The notes: generated by a model from the letters alone, not told the origin. 51,322 nucleotides of DNA from Planctomycetota bacterium (GCA_029259945.1 JAJDEF010000004.1:1-51322); one strand, 5' to 3'; positions 35,160-46,916 are shown, counted from the first letter of the stretch. Made by a program: numbers and translations.

Positions 35160-35570
35160 ATGCAGCGCGGCGAAATTTACTGGCTCCCCTTCGGTGAGCC
35201 GATACCCGTAGTGGATGAAGAAACAGGCGAGGCTGTCGTCGAGGACGGAAAGCATGTTCTTGAGACAAAAAAACGCCCCGTAATTGTCGTCTCAAGGGAC
35301 AATCTAAACAACGGCAATTATGTTGTCGTGGTTCCGTGTTACTCACAACAGGTAGAGAAGCGAAAACAATTCCCTCAGAATGTACATTTCCATGCCGGGC
35401 AATTCGGTCTGCAAAAAGAGTGCATAGCCTGCACAGACCAAATCACTTACATTGACAAAAAGCTGATCGACTGGAAAAACGACAAGATTGGCCGCGTCGA
35501 TGTAAGGGCGATGCAACAAATCGTAAAAGCTATTCGGTGGGCAGTACGCGACGACGACTTGCCGCAATAA
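35160..35570 (+). CDS. MazF/PemK-family toxin
   Basis: The 136-residue product has the family landmarks MQRGEIYWLPFG at the N-terminus, KKRPVIVVSRD in the centre and ECIACTDQITYIDKKLI near residue 84. These toxins are ribonucleases that cut mRNA. Compared with ordinary MazF it has an insertion of about 20 residues (VVDEETGEAVVEDGKHVLET) between the first two motifs, right after the loop near the active site. AAGGGA lies directly ahead of the ATG. The DNA of this pair is more A-rich than its neighbours, suggesting recent transfer. A terminator that overlaps the guaB promoter follows 24 bases downstream. Confidence 0.88.
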   Translation: MQRGEIYWLPFGEPIPVVDEETGEAVVEDGKHVLETKKRPVIVVSRDNLNNGNYVVVVPCYSQQVEKRKQFPQNVHFHAGQFGLQKECIACTDQITYIDKKLIDWKNDKIGRVDVRAMQQIVKAIRWAVRDDDLPQ

Positions 35571-35573
35571 TGA

Positions 35574-38469
<2,896 letters not shown>

Positions 38470-38484
38470 CGTCTCAGCATGGCT

Positions 38485-38515
<31 letters not shown>

Positions 38516-38584
38516 AGGCGTGGGTTCCGAGGAAAACAACCGCGATGCTACGCATCGCCGGAGTACCACGCTAAACTACTCCTC

Positions 38585-39262
38585 ATGCAAACCCCACTCA
38601 CGCGACAACAATCGCGCGCCGTCGACACCCTCGCCATCCGCCAATACGGCATCCCCGGCATGGTCCTCATGGAAAATGCCGGCCGAGGCGTCGTTGACGT
38701 ACTCTTCAAGCTCGATCCCAACCTCTCACAAACAAAAGTCGCCCTCTTCTGCGGCAAAGGCAACAACGCCGGCGACGGATTTGTGGTTGCCCGCCACTTG
38801 GCAATCCGTGGTGCTCGCCCTCATGTGCTATTGCTTGCCTCGCCTACCGAGCTGCGCGGCGATGCCAAGCAAAACTATCAGATTCTCACGCACTGCAATG
38901 TGCCTATCATCAACCTCACCGAAGTGCCTGATCTTGCCAGCTCGCTGGATGCTGAAGCATCCGACGCCGCGTGGCTCGTCGACGCGATGTTAGGCACCGG
39001 TGCCCAGGGCGAACCTCGCGCGTCACTTCCCATAATTATCGACTGGATGAACGCCCAAGATGCAAAGCGACTTGCCCTCGATATCCCCAGCGGCCTCGAT
39101 TGCGACACAGGCCAACCCGCCAGCCATTGCGTCCGCGCCCACCACACCTGCACCTTCGTCGCCCCCAAAACCGGGTTTACAGCACCCGCCGCCCAATCGC
39201 ACCTCGGCCAAATTCACACCATTGCAATCGGCATCCCATCAGAACTCATCGCCACCCTCTAG
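38585..39262 (+). CDS. nnrE: NAD(P)H-hydrate epimerase (YjeF N-terminal domain)
   Basis: The 225-residue product is the YjeF_N domain alone, without the C-terminal dehydratase. The family epimerises damaged NAD(P)H hydrates so that the dehydratase can repair them. Landmarks are GIPGMVLMENAGRGVVDV, FCGKGNNAGDGFVVARHLA near residues 54-72 and LALDIPSGLDCDTGQPA near 155-171. The ATG at 38585 is chosen because it starts at the conserved MQTPLTRQQSRAVD. The matching dehydratase gene is not in the window. Confidence 0.93.
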   Translation: MQTPLTRQQSRAVDTLAIRQYGIPGMVLMENAGRGVVDVLFKLDPNLSQTKVALFCGKGNNAGDGFVVARHLAIRGARPHVLLLASPTELRGDAKQNYQILTHCNVPIINLTEVPDLASSLDAEASDAAWLVDAMLGTGAQGEPRASLPIIIDWMNAQDAKRLALDIPSGLDCDTGQPASHCVRAHHTCTFVAPKTGFTAPAAQSHLGQIHTIAIGIPSELIATL

Positions 39263-39396
39263 TAAGTCCAAGTAGGGCAGATTACCTGAATATCCGTGTG
39301 GCGTGATGCTCCACAAATCGGTAGCTTACAAGTAGCAACCGAAAGCGACCAATAAGCAAGTGGCTGGCGGCAAATAAGGACTGCGAGGGTCTACCA

Positions 39397-39804
39397 ATGG
39401 ACGAACCGTCTCACAAAGATCTGTTTCTGCAGAGTCTGAATCGGTGTACAAAATCCGAAGACTTCATCCCCGCGTTCTACGACCGCTTTCTCGCATCGTC
39501 CTACGAAATTCGCGACAAGTTTCGACGCACCGACTTCGCACAGCAGAATAAAATGTTGCTACGCTCGCTCAGGCTTATTGCGGGAGCCACGGCCGGAGAT
39601 TCCAAGTCGCTGCAGGAACTTCGAGAGCGAACAGAAACGCACAATCGCTACCATCTCAACATCCAGCCGAGACTCTACGACCTATGGCGGTCTGTCATTA
39701 TTAAAACGGCGAGCGAATTCGACGATCAATGGAACGACGACGTTGAAACCGCTTGGAACGCAATTCTTGGCCATGTCATCGACCACATGATCAAATACTA
39801 CTAA
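39397..39804 (+). CDS. Single-domain globin
   Basis: The 135-residue product has a globin fold. The pattern ETHNRYHLNIQPRLYDLW contains His82, the likely proximal heme ligand, and His86, followed by the conserved I.P.LYD.W. The segments FIPAFYDRFLASS and FRRTDFAQQNKML near the start match helices A to C. It resembles the sensor-globin domain but has no attached output domain, so it may bind oxygen or nitric oxide or signal through a partner. It sits alone between nnrE and a DUF4404 gene. Confidence 0.85.
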   Translation: MDEPSHKDLFLQSLNRCTKSEDFIPAFYDRFLASSYEIRDKFRRTDFAQQNKMLLRSLRLIAGATAGDSKSLQELRERTETHNRYHLNIQPRLYDLWRSVIIKTASEFDDQWNDDVETAWNAILGHVIDHMIKYY

Positions 39805-39890
39805 CCGCTGGCAGGCCAACGACTCGCTCAACCAGCAACTTCTCGCTATAATCAGAGCAGCGCAAATCACTTCCCTCATTAGGCAAAAAA

Positions 39891-40163
39891 ATGCCCAAAA
39901 AAGAACTCCTCGAAACTCTCGCCAAGGTGCATCGCGAACTGGCCGGCGCCGAGTCGATCGACGACGAAACTCGCCAACGGCTCACCAAGCTCACCAACGA
40001 TATCCGCCAACTCCTAGAAAAAGACATGGCCGAATCTGCGGACGAAACCGAGCCCCTCAGCGAACAAGTCCACGACCTGGTACTCCAATTCGAAACCGAA
40101 CACCCTCAACTAACCACCGCCCTCAACCAGGTCGCTGCCGCCCTCTCGAACCTCGGAATCTAG
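39891..40163 (+). CDS. DUF4404 family protein
   Basis: The 90-residue product begins MPKKELLETLAKVHRELAGA and is helical throughout. The pattern of a short N-terminal helix, DDETRQRL, and a C-terminal helix HPQLTTALNQVAAALSNLGI is that of DUF4404, a family of small soluble proteins of unknown function. It lies 86 bases after the globin gene. No role can be assigned. Confidence 0.85.
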   Translation: MPKKELLETLAKVHRELAGAESIDDETRQRLTKLTNDIRQLLEKDMAESADETEPLSEQVHDLVLQFETEHPQLTTALNQVAAALSNLGI

Positions 40164-40237
40164 GCGAACCACCGCCAGCGGCTTCAACTCGCACCTGTCG
40201 CCCCTAGTTGCGAACCTCTCCCCACCGTGTGATACTC

Positions 40238-40270
40238 GTAGGGTGGGTGCAGCGATAGCGAAACCCACCG
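40238..40270. repeat. Inverted repeat, left copy
   Basis: GTAGGGTGGGTG and the matching CAGCGATAGCGAAACCCACCG form one arm of a nearly perfect inverted repeat whose other arm is at 40544-40575. Within the arm GGTGGGT can pair with ACCCACC, so each arm can also fold by itself. This is the structure of REP sequences arranged as a pair. Confidence 0.75.
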
Positions 40271-40309
40271 TGGCCATCTTTTCGGTAATCCATAAGGAGA
40301 CGTAAGCCT

Positions 40310-40504
40310 ATGAATTTGAAACACCTCGAAAAGATTTGCTTTACCACCTGCATCGTCTGCATTGTTCTTGGAACAGTCCTTTCTCTCGCAATGATTTGGG
40401 GAGAAATCAGTGACAACGGGTTTGTGTGGAAATCGTGGCTCACCATCGGGGTGTTCTTCCTTGCTTCTGCCCTCACGCTAAGCGTAAGCAAGACGCTAGG
40501 TTGA
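40310..40504 (+). CDS. Small two-helix membrane protein
   Basis: The 64-residue product has two hydrophobic segments, CFTTCIVCIVLGTVLSLAMI (about 10-29) and WLTIGVFFLASALTLSV (about 43-59). AAGGAGA lies at a good distance before the ATG, which supports translation. I recognise no family. The gene is enclosed by an inverted pair of 32-33-base repeats, 39 bases before its start and 39 bases after its end, so it may be carried as a cassette. Confidence 0.65.
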   Translation: MNLKHLEKICFTTCIVCIVLGTVLSLAMIWGEISDNGFVWKSWLTIGVFFLASALTLSVSKTLG

Positions 40505-40543
40505 CATGTGAACAGAACCGTGAAAAATCTGGCGCAACCTGAA

Positions 40544-40575
40544 CGGTGGGTTTCGCTTCGCTACACCCACCCTAC
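40544..40575. repeat. Inverted repeat, right copy
   Basis: Its reverse complement matches the copy at 40238-40270 except for one substitution and one missing base. It is immediately followed by the heptamer tandem repeat at 40581. Confidence 0.75.
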
Positions 40576-40580
40576 CAACT

Positions 40581-40689
40581 CCCTGCCCTCTGCCCTCTGC
40601 CCTCTGCCCTCTGACCTCTGACCTCTGACCTCTGACCTCTGACCTCTGACCTCTGACCTCTGACCCCTGACCCCTGACCCCTGACCCCT
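40581..40689. repeat. Heptanucleotide tandem repeat ahead of the cyclase-kinase gene
   Basis: About 15 seven-base units run in three homogeneous blocks: CCCTCTG/CCTCTGC, then CTCTGAC, then CCCTGAC. The array ends 11 bases before the ATG at 40701. The block order suggests growth by slippage. Because it occupies the place of the promoter and ribosome-binding site, changes in copy number could alter expression. Confidence 0.85.
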
Positions 40690-40700
40690 TGCGCAGCACA

Positions 40701-43424
40701 ATGGCTGAGCTAAAAACTTTTCTGTTCACCGACATCTGTCGTAGCGTCGACCTCAAGAACGAAATGGTCGGACGCAGTGTGACCGAGCGCGATCAGGCTT
40801 TCATCCAGTCGATTCTCACGCCTCACCGCGAACGCATCGAAGCCCATCTCGAAGAGTACGGTGGCCGCGTGGTCTCGACCGCCGGCGATGGGCACTTCTT
40901 GGTTTTCAACAGCACAATCCAAGCCGCCCAATGGGCCATCGAAGTTCAAAAAAGCCACCACAACCGCCCCATCGAGACTCCCGACGGGGGCGAGGTCGAA
41001 GTGCGCATCAGCATCCACGTCGGGGTGCCTCAAGCCGACCCGGCCGATCCCGATAACTTTGTCGGCAAAAGCGTCGACTACACCTCGCGATTAAACGACT
41101 ACGCCACCGGCGCCCAGATTCTCGTGTCTCGCAGCGTTATGGCGATCCTCGAAGATATCGGACTCGACGACATCGCGTTTCATCTCCACGGTCGACGCCC
41201 CCTCAAAGGCATTGGCCGCGTCGAAGTCTACGAGTTGCTATACGCAGGCAATTCCTCCCGCGACTTGCGACCGCGACCCGCCAGCCACTCCGATCGGCAA
41301 TGGACGGTCGTCCCCACGATGGGCGCTGGTCAAGACGATCCGGGCAACGCCGAAACAGCGCTCATGGCCACCTCGCACGCGCTCAAGCAAATCGGCAACT
41401 ACCAACTCGAAGAGCTACTCGGCAGCGGCGGAATGGGCGACGTCTACAAAGGACGACACAGCCAATTCGATCGCGTCCGCGCGATCAAAGTGATCAAGCC
41501 CCAATACGTTGCCGCTGGCAACACCGAGATGGTCAATCGCTTTTATCAAGAAATCAAAGCGATTGGCGCGCTAGAACACAAAAATATCGTCGTGGCCATC
41601 GATTCTTCAGCCCCCACCGATCACCTGCACTACCTGGTGATGGAATACATCGATGGCGTCGCACTCAGCGAACTCGTCGACCAACATGGGCCTCTCGCCG
41701 TCCCCGACGCCTGCGAAATCATCCGCCAAGCTGCACGCGGCCTGCAATACATTCACCGCAACGGGATGGTCCATCGCGATGTCAAACCCTCGAACCTCAT
41801 GGTCACCCTGGTCGACACCGACGGGATTACCTCCGACACCTCGCAAACCCACCAAGCCGAAGGCGTGTGTGGCGTTGTCAAAATCCTCGACCTAGGCCTC
41901 GCGCTGCTCGTCGGCGACGAACACGACCGACTCACGCTTTACGAAAACCGCGCGATGGGCACCGGTATGTATATGTCGCCCGAACAATGGAAGACCACCA
42001 GCGTCGACATCCGGGCCGACATCTACAGCCTTGGCTGCACCCTCTATCACCTTCTCTCTGGCCAACCCCCTTTCTTCGATTCCGACCTGCGACCAGAAAA
42101 AGCCCACGAAAAATCGCGTGTCCCGCCCATCCGATCCCGTACGAACATCCCTCGTAAACTTTGGGACATCGTGCACAAAATGTTGGCCAAATCTCCCGAC
42201 GAGCGCTTCGCCACTCCCGCCGAAGTGGCGTCCGACCTGCTGCAGTTTTGCGAAGGGTGCGATCTAGTCACCCTCGTCCGCAGCTACACCGAAGCCGATG
42301 CCGACCCCCATAGCTCGCACCATCGCCTTACACGCACCGACTCAGGCGCAACCGTCGACACCTGGCTTTCCCGCGCCAGCCACATCTATCCTTCACGACG
42401 ATGGCTGTTGCGCACCGGCCTTCCACTGGCGATGATCGCCGGCATCTTTGGATTCCTCGTTTGGTCTGCCCAACACCACCGAAAAACTACCATCGCCGAG
42501 ACAATGAAAATTGCCCGCAACCAACTCACCAGCGATGCCATAAAAGTCGCCACCCAAGACATCGGCAACGAAATTGACCGCCGTTTTCAGATTCTGCAAA
42601 ACGCAGCAAAGGACGAGACCCTACTCACCCTTCTAGAAAATTTCGAGGTCGATCAGCCCCGCGAAACACTCGCCCAACACGATCTACTTCACTGGATTCG
42701 GCAGCAACGACTCGACCATATCGACAAAGCCAGCTCGGTTAGTTGGTTTCTCAACAACACACAGGGCATTCAAATCGCCCGCCACCCACTTCGCGATCCC
42801 AAAACCGAAGAAATAGTAAAAAGCTTTTTAGGTTCGTATGCCTATCGCAACTATTTTCACGGCCTGCAAAAAGACCTGCCCAAAGATCATTCAGACGCCA
42901 TCGAGACGATCCGCTCGCCCAACCTTTCGGCCGTCTATTCGAGTAGCAACTCCAATAAGCTCAAAGTCGCGTTTTCGGTACCCATTTGGAGCAAACCCAC
43001 CGACGACCAAGAACCCACGGTCATGGGTGTTCTGTCGATGTCAGTCGACCTGGGCGACTTCGAAGTCTTAGACAAATACTACAAGGACACCAACAAGAAA
43101 ATTGTGCTCGTCGATCTACGTGAGGATTACTTAGAGTCCGAGGCCGAAGAAGCGGCCAAGCGAGGTCTGATTCTCGAACATCCACTCGACAGCGCCTGGG
43201 ATGGTGCCGGCTTCCCGCGTATTGCCCCCGAAGTTCTTGAAGCGATGGACGAGGCCAAGCAAGGATTCCTCGCACGCTTCCACGACCCACTCTACGGGGA
43301 AAAGAAAACCTACTGGGGCGCTTTCACGCCGGTAGAAAACACCGCAAAATATTCGGCGACCAGCGAAAAAAATAAAACCTCCATCGGCTGGGTCGTACTC
43401 GTCCAATCGCCAACCGTAGAATAG
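40701..43424 (+). CDS. Fused class III nucleotide cyclase, Ser/Thr kinase and extracellular sensor
   Basis: The 907-residue product joins three modules. Residues 1-185 are a class III cyclase domain with FTDI (Asp11) and AGDGHF (Asp63), the two metal-binding aspartates. Residues of about 238-525 are a Hanks-type kinase: GSGGMGDVYKG, Lys263 in AIKVIK, HRDVKPSN with Asp360, and DLG with Asp397 in place of DFG. A membrane helix near 570-590 is followed by a periplasmic part of about 310 residues that resembles a double Cache sensor. The cyclase and kinase are cytoplasmic, so one external signal could control both. The ATG at 40701 is chosen over a TTG at 40689. No usual ribosome-binding site is seen because of the heptamer repeat upstream. 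Confidence 0.9.
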   Translation: MAELKTFLFTDICRSVDLKNEMVGRSVTERDQAFIQSILTPHRERIEAHLEEYGGRVVSTAGDGHFLVFNSTIQAAQWAIEVQKSHHNRPIETPDGGEVEVRISIHVGVPQADPADPDNFVGKSVDYTSRLNDYATGAQILVSRSVMAILEDIGLDDIAFHLHGRRPLKGIGRVEVYELLYAGNSSRDLRPRPASHSDRQWTVVPTMGAGQDDPGNAETALMATSHALKQIGNYQLEELLGSGGMGDVYKGRHSQFDRVRAIKVIKPQYVAAGNTEMVNRFYQEIKAIGALEHKNIVVAIDSSAPTDHLHYLVMEYIDGVALSELVDQHGPLAVPDACEIIRQAARGLQYIHRNGMVHRDVKPSNLMVTLVDTDGITSDTSQTHQAEGVCGVVKILDLGLALLVGDEHDRLTLYENRAMGTGMYMSPEQWKTTSVDIRADIYSLGCTLYHLLSGQPPFFDSDLRPEKAHEKSRVPPIRSRTNIPRKLWDIVHKMLAKSPDERFATPAEVASDLLQFCEGCDLVTLVRSYTEADADPHSSHHRLTRTDSGATVDTWLSRASHIYPSRRWLLRTGLPLAMIAGIFGFLVWSAQHHRKTTIAETMKIARNQLTSDAIKVATQDIGNEIDRRFQILQNAAKDETLLTLLENFEVDQPRETLAQHDLLHWIRQQRLDHIDKASSVSWFLNNTQGIQIARHPLRDPKTEEIVKSFLGSYAYRNYFHGLQKDLPKDHSDAIETIRSPNLSAVYSSSNSNKLKVAFSVPIWSKPTDDQEPTVMGVLSMSVDLGDFEVLDKYYKDTNKKIVLVDLREDYLESEAEEAAKRGLILEHPLDSAWDGAGFPRIAPEVLEAMDEAKQGFLARFHDPLYGEKKTYWGAFTPVENTAKYSATSEKNKTSIGWVVLVQSPTVE

Positions 43425-43433
43425 TGCGGCCCT

Positions 43434-44498
43434 CTAACAACGCCCACCAACTTCTACTTTTGGCCTCGCCAAAAACCAATCCGCCCCCCCGGCCACAATA
43501 TGCTGCAGCAGCGTGGCAAGCACGATCATCAAGATCACACGGGGCTCTTCCTGCAGCACCTCGCCCGCCAGCACCAACGCCAGCCCGGTGTGCTTCATAC
43601 TAAATCCAAACGCCAACGCCGTCCCCGACGCCTTTCCCAAATTCAATAACCGACTCATCAACCAAGCACTTACCAAGCCAAGCACCGACAGCGAAACCGC
43701 CAACACCGCCGACACCAGCAACATCTCTGGCCCTTCGCCATCAAACACCTTCGGCATGGCCAGCGAAGCGTTGGTGTAATTCAAGGTCAGCAGGGCCATC
43801 GCGCTGACAATACGAATCGCCCATCGCGCGCGATCAATCCGATCGGCACCCACCAAACGATTCACCACCACCCCAGCCGCCGAAGGCAAGATCACCCAAA
43901 CAATAAAGAACGTGCCCGAAAACTGAGTCACCAGCCGCTCGCACTGCTGGGTTTCTTGCTCTGAAAGCACAAGCCCCATCAGGTTAAGCATCTGCGGCGT
44001 AGCCAACGGACTCAGCACAATCGTCAGCACAATGAGCCCCAACCCCAGGGCCATATTCCCACGCGCATTCTGGCACCAGGCGACCGAAGAATTCGCCACC
44101 GGCATCGCTGCCACCAACGCCAAACCCACCATCATGCCCGTGGTCACATAGGTGCCCAACACCAATGGCAAAACCCATCCAAGCAACCCAACAAAAGCGG
44201 CGGGCACCACCCAAATAGCAATCAGCGCCAGCAGCAAGATTCCCGGACGCTGCACCAAGTCCTGAACCCGAGACCAACGAACCACCACCGCAGCACAGAA
44301 CAGCAACAAGGCCAACAACAGCATCGGCGCCGTCACCACCCCACCCGAAGGTTCTGTCACCGAAAGCCCACGAATCGCCAACCCCGGACCGGGAAACACC
44401 CCCGCAAGCAAATAACTTGCGACCAGCAACCACAAAAAGTTGGTATGCACCCAAGCGGCAATCAACCGTGTGCCGTTGCTACTATCAGAAGATGCCAT
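43434..44498 (-). CDS. Bile acid:sodium symporter family (BASS) transporter
   Basis: The product has 354 residues from the ATG at 44498 (a TTG at 44513 would add five). It has about nine or ten membrane helices. The segment MVGLALVAAMPVANSSVAW, followed by NMALGLGLIVLTIVLSPLAT, is the core crossover region of the family, and SMKHTGLALVLAGEVL near the C-terminus marks the second half. The substrate cannot be told; relatives move bile acids, pyruvate or other organic acids with sodium. It ends ten bases after the convergent cyclase-kinase gene. Confidence 0.88.
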   Translation of the reverse strand: MASSDSSNGTRLIAAWVHTNFLWLLVASYLLAGVFPGPGLAIRGLSVTEPSGGVVTAPMLLLALLLFCAAVVVRWSRVQDLVQRPGILLLALIAIWVVPAAFVGLLGWVLPLVLGTYVTTGMMVGLALVAAMPVANSSVAWCQNARGNMALGLGLIVLTIVLSPLATPQMLNLMGLVLSEQETQQCERLVTQFSGTFFIVWVILPSAAGVVVNRLVGADRIDRARWAIRIVSAMALLTLNYTNASLAMPKVFDGEGPEMLLVSAVLAVSLSVLGLVSAWLMSRLLNLGKASGTALAFGFSMKHTGLALVLAGEVLQEEPRVILMIVLATLLQHIVAGGADWFLARPKVEVGGRC

Positions 44499-44853
44499 CG
44501 CGGTACAAACCAACGGAATTCAAAACAATGGGCCCACATAGCCCGGCCATCCTGGCCGGAAATATCAAAACACACAGTATAAACCAGCCCCCAAGATACC
44601 AAAACAACAACAACTTTTCAGCGTCGACTTTTTAATAGCGACCTCCACCACAAAAACAGGTTTGCCCGCCAACCGCGAGGCGAATCGCCAAAATCAACCA
44701 TTCGCGTCTATCGGCGTTATTCGCGGGCAAACGAACCACCCATTCCCGCACGGTGTCATTCCTCTCAGTCACCATCTATAATCGGTGCTCCCACCCTTGG
44801 CGTGTCTGAAATCGCACGCTTCCACTTGCCTCCCGCGCCAACCAGCTCCCCCC
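44499..44853. other. Divergent intergenic region with palindromic repeat
   Basis: This 355-base stretch between two divergent transporter genes should hold both promoters, but none was clear. It contains the hairpin at 44543-44559 and, near 44686-44735, short repeats of the ATTCGCG kind. No gene is supported here. Confidence 0.5.
44543..44559. repeat. CCAGGAT-family palindrome
   Basis: CCGGCCA and TGGCCGG pair around a TCC loop. The same TCC-loop design occurs at 49953-49971, with its reverse form at 49986-50004 and further copies at 50615-50693. Confidence 0.65.
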
Positions 44854-46158
44854 ATGCCCCCCGCCACCAGCGAAGTTTTAGAAGAACCCGAAGCATGCGA
44901 GCAAACGCTTGCTACAGGCGAATCGCTGCCGCAGCCGGCAACGCAAAAAATCTTCTACGGCTGGGTCATGCTACCACTCTCGATGCTGGTGATGATGGCG
45001 ACCAGCCCGGGCCAAACTTTTGGCATCACCTTTTTCAATGCCAATTTTCGCAGCGCCTTCAATCTCAGCCAAACTCGAATTTCGGCGACCTACTTGGTGG
45101 CAACCATACTCGCTTCGCTCACGCTCCCCTACCTCGGCGGACTCTCCGACCGATTTGGTTTGAGGCGGACGACCCTGGTCGCGGTGACGATGATGGCAGC
45201 TACCTGCGCGCTGGCTTCTCAAATGCGAGGTGTGGTCACGCTCTTCATCGTGTTTACCCTCTTGCGAATGATCGGCCCCGGTACGATGGTACTCTTGGCC
45301 AACAACACCTTGGCCACTTGGTTCGACCGCCGACTCGGCATGGTCAGCGGCATCATGCAAGTCGTCATGGCCGGCACTATCGCGGGAATTCCCGTCTTTA
45401 TCGTCAGCTTGATCGACACCTTCGGCTGGCGCGGTGCCTACTTGGCGCTGGCCGCTATCCTTGCAGTCGGCCTCGTGCCTCTGTTAGCACTGCTGTACCG
45501 CGAGTCACCCACCGCCGTCGGCCAATTGCCAGACGGATCGCGTCACCACACCGACGAACACGCCCAACGCGCCGCTTGGGGCCTCGACCTACAGCAAGCA
45601 AGACAACACCGCGCCTACTGGATTCTCTTAGCCGCCGCCGCAATTTGGGCACTGATCGGCACCGGTCTCACCTTTCACCTCAGCGCCATTTTCGAAAGCT
45701 ACGGCCTGGGCATCCGCCAGTCGACCCGCGCCATCGGTTACCTTGCCGCCGCAATGGCGACTACTCAACTCTTAGGCGGATTCCTCGCCGACCGAGTGCC
45801 GCTGCGCTGGCTGGTCGTTACTGCCCTCAGCTTCATCTCGGCTAGTTGTATGATGCTTGCCAGCAAAAACATTCAACTATTAACCCTCAGCTACGCCACC
45901 TATGGCTGCGGACAAGGCTTGATGACCATCATCGCCGGAACTGCATGGGCGCGATACTTCGGCCGCGCGCATCTCGGAAAAATCCGCGGCATGTCGCTCA
46001 CCGCAGCCATCGCCGGCAGCAGCGTCGGCCCCCTTTGCATGGGCATCAGCGTCGACTACCTGGGCGGCTTCGCCCCCTCGCTCTGGCTATTCGCCGCCGT
46101 CGCCGCCGCCATCGCCTTCGCCGGCCTCTGGGCCACTCCCCCTCAAACGCCTAACTGA
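44854..46158 (+). CDS. Major facilitator superfamily transporter
   Basis: The product has 434 residues with twelve predicted membrane helices and a short N-terminal tail. The loop between helices 2 and 3 has GGLSDRFGLRR, a good match to the MFS motif, and FLADRVPLRW is its counterpart in the second half. It resembles the oxalate:formate antiporter/monocarboxylate-type branch, judging by the GW at the start (FYGWVMLPLS) and the overall length. That substrate group is a guess. The ATG at 44854 is used. It converges with the yceH-like gene, overlapping by 16 bases. Confidence 0.9.
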   Translation: MPPATSEVLEEPEACEQTLATGESLPQPATQKIFYGWVMLPLSMLVMMATSPGQTFGITFFNANFRSAFNLSQTRISATYLVATILASLTLPYLGGLSDRFGLRRTTLVAVTMMAATCALASQMRGVVTLFIVFTLLRMIGPGTMVLLANNTLATWFDRRLGMVSGIMQVVMAGTIAGIPVFIVSLIDTFGWRGAYLALAAILAVGLVPLLALLYRESPTAVGQLPDGSRHHTDEHAQRAAWGLDLQQARQHRAYWILLAAAAIWALIGTGLTFHLSAIFESYGLGIRQSTRAIGYLAAAMATTQLLGGFLADRVPLRWLVVTALSFISASCMMLASKNIQLLTLSYATYGCGQGLMTIIAGTAWARYFGRAHLGKIRGMSLTAAIAGSSVGPLCMGISVDYLGGFAPSLWLFAAVAAAIAFAGLWATPPQTPN

Positions 46159-46916
46159 CGATTCAGCTCGTCAAGATCGCGTCGTAACTCGCTTGTCTCG
46201 TTCTCCATTTGCTCGCGCAACTCGGCAAGCTGCTCCTTGAGCACCACCACTTCATTACGCAAGGTCTGCAGCGCATCCCCTTCGCGCACCCCCGTAACAC
46301 TCAAAGGCGTTGCTGCTTCAGCAGTAGCCGTAATTACCCGCGCCGGCTCATCCACATTCGCACTACCATACTCCCCACGCAGCTTCGCCAGCTCCTGTTC
46401 CTGATATAATGCATGCGTCACCACACAGCCGCGTCCCGGCGGAGTCAGCAGCAACACCAAACCCTTTTGTTGCAAACTCTCGACGATTGGCCTCAGCTCC
46501 GAAATGCCTTTGATCGGCTCCATCCGTGCCGCGCGACCTCGCAACTCGCCCAACGTTTGGGCTCCGCGCAGCAATAGCTCAGCCATCACCGCCAATTCAA
46601 CCTTGTCGACCCCCAGCCACTCATAAAGCAGATGCCGATACTTCTCGACGCGCCCATCGCCCTGAATGACCGCCACCGCCCCCAAATCTCGCAGCCGATC
46701 GAGCGCCTCGTCCACCTGCCCCTCGTCCAATTGCATCTGCGGCGAGCGATTGCTCTTCTGATTACTGCCATTCACCAAAGAATTCAGCGAAAGCGGGTAA
46801 TTCTCAGGCGTCGTCTTGGCCTTCTCGACCAACACGCCGACCACACGACGCTCAATTTTCTCAAGCGGTTGCCAACGGGCAGCAGCCCCTGTTTCTGATG
46901 TCTCGATTTCACTCAT
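46143..46916 (-). CDS. yceH: YceH/DUF480 family protein
   Basis: The 257-residue product has the YceH pattern: two winged-helix domains, with VGVLVEKAKTTPENYPLSLNS, then ALDRLRDLGAVAVIQGDGRV and MAELLLRGAQTLGELRGRA. The last 60 residues form a coiled coil (LQTLRNEVVVLKEQLAELRE). The function of the family is unknown. The ATG at 46916 begins at MSEIETSETG, ahead of the conserved part. Its end overlaps the end of the MFS gene by 16 bases. Confidence 0.93.
   Translation of the reverse strand: MSEIETSETGAAARWQPLEKIERRVVGVLVEKAKTTPENYPLSLNSLVNGSNQKSNRSPQMQLDEGQVDEALDRLRDLGAVAVIQGDGRVEKYRHLLYEWLGVDKVELAVMAELLLRGAQTLGELRGRAARMEPIKGISELRPIVESLQQKGLVLLLTPPGRGCVVTHALYQEQELAKLRGEYGSANVDEPARVITATAEAATPLSVTGVREGDALQTLRNEVVVLKEQLAELREQMENETSELRRDLDELNRQLGV

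Noticed and set aside
40581..40689. Possible CRISPR array
   Set aside because: Units are seven bases and directly adjacent with no unique spacers, so it is a simple tandem repeat.
41300..42157. Open frame of 285 codons in another plus-strand frame within the cyclase-kinase gene
   Set aside because: Arg/Pro-rich out-of-frame product; the other frame carries intact kinase motifs.
44802..45845. Second plus-strand frame of 347 codons within the MFS gene
   Set aside because: Arg/His-rich composition and no motif, while the overlapping frame encodes a clear twelve-helix transporter.
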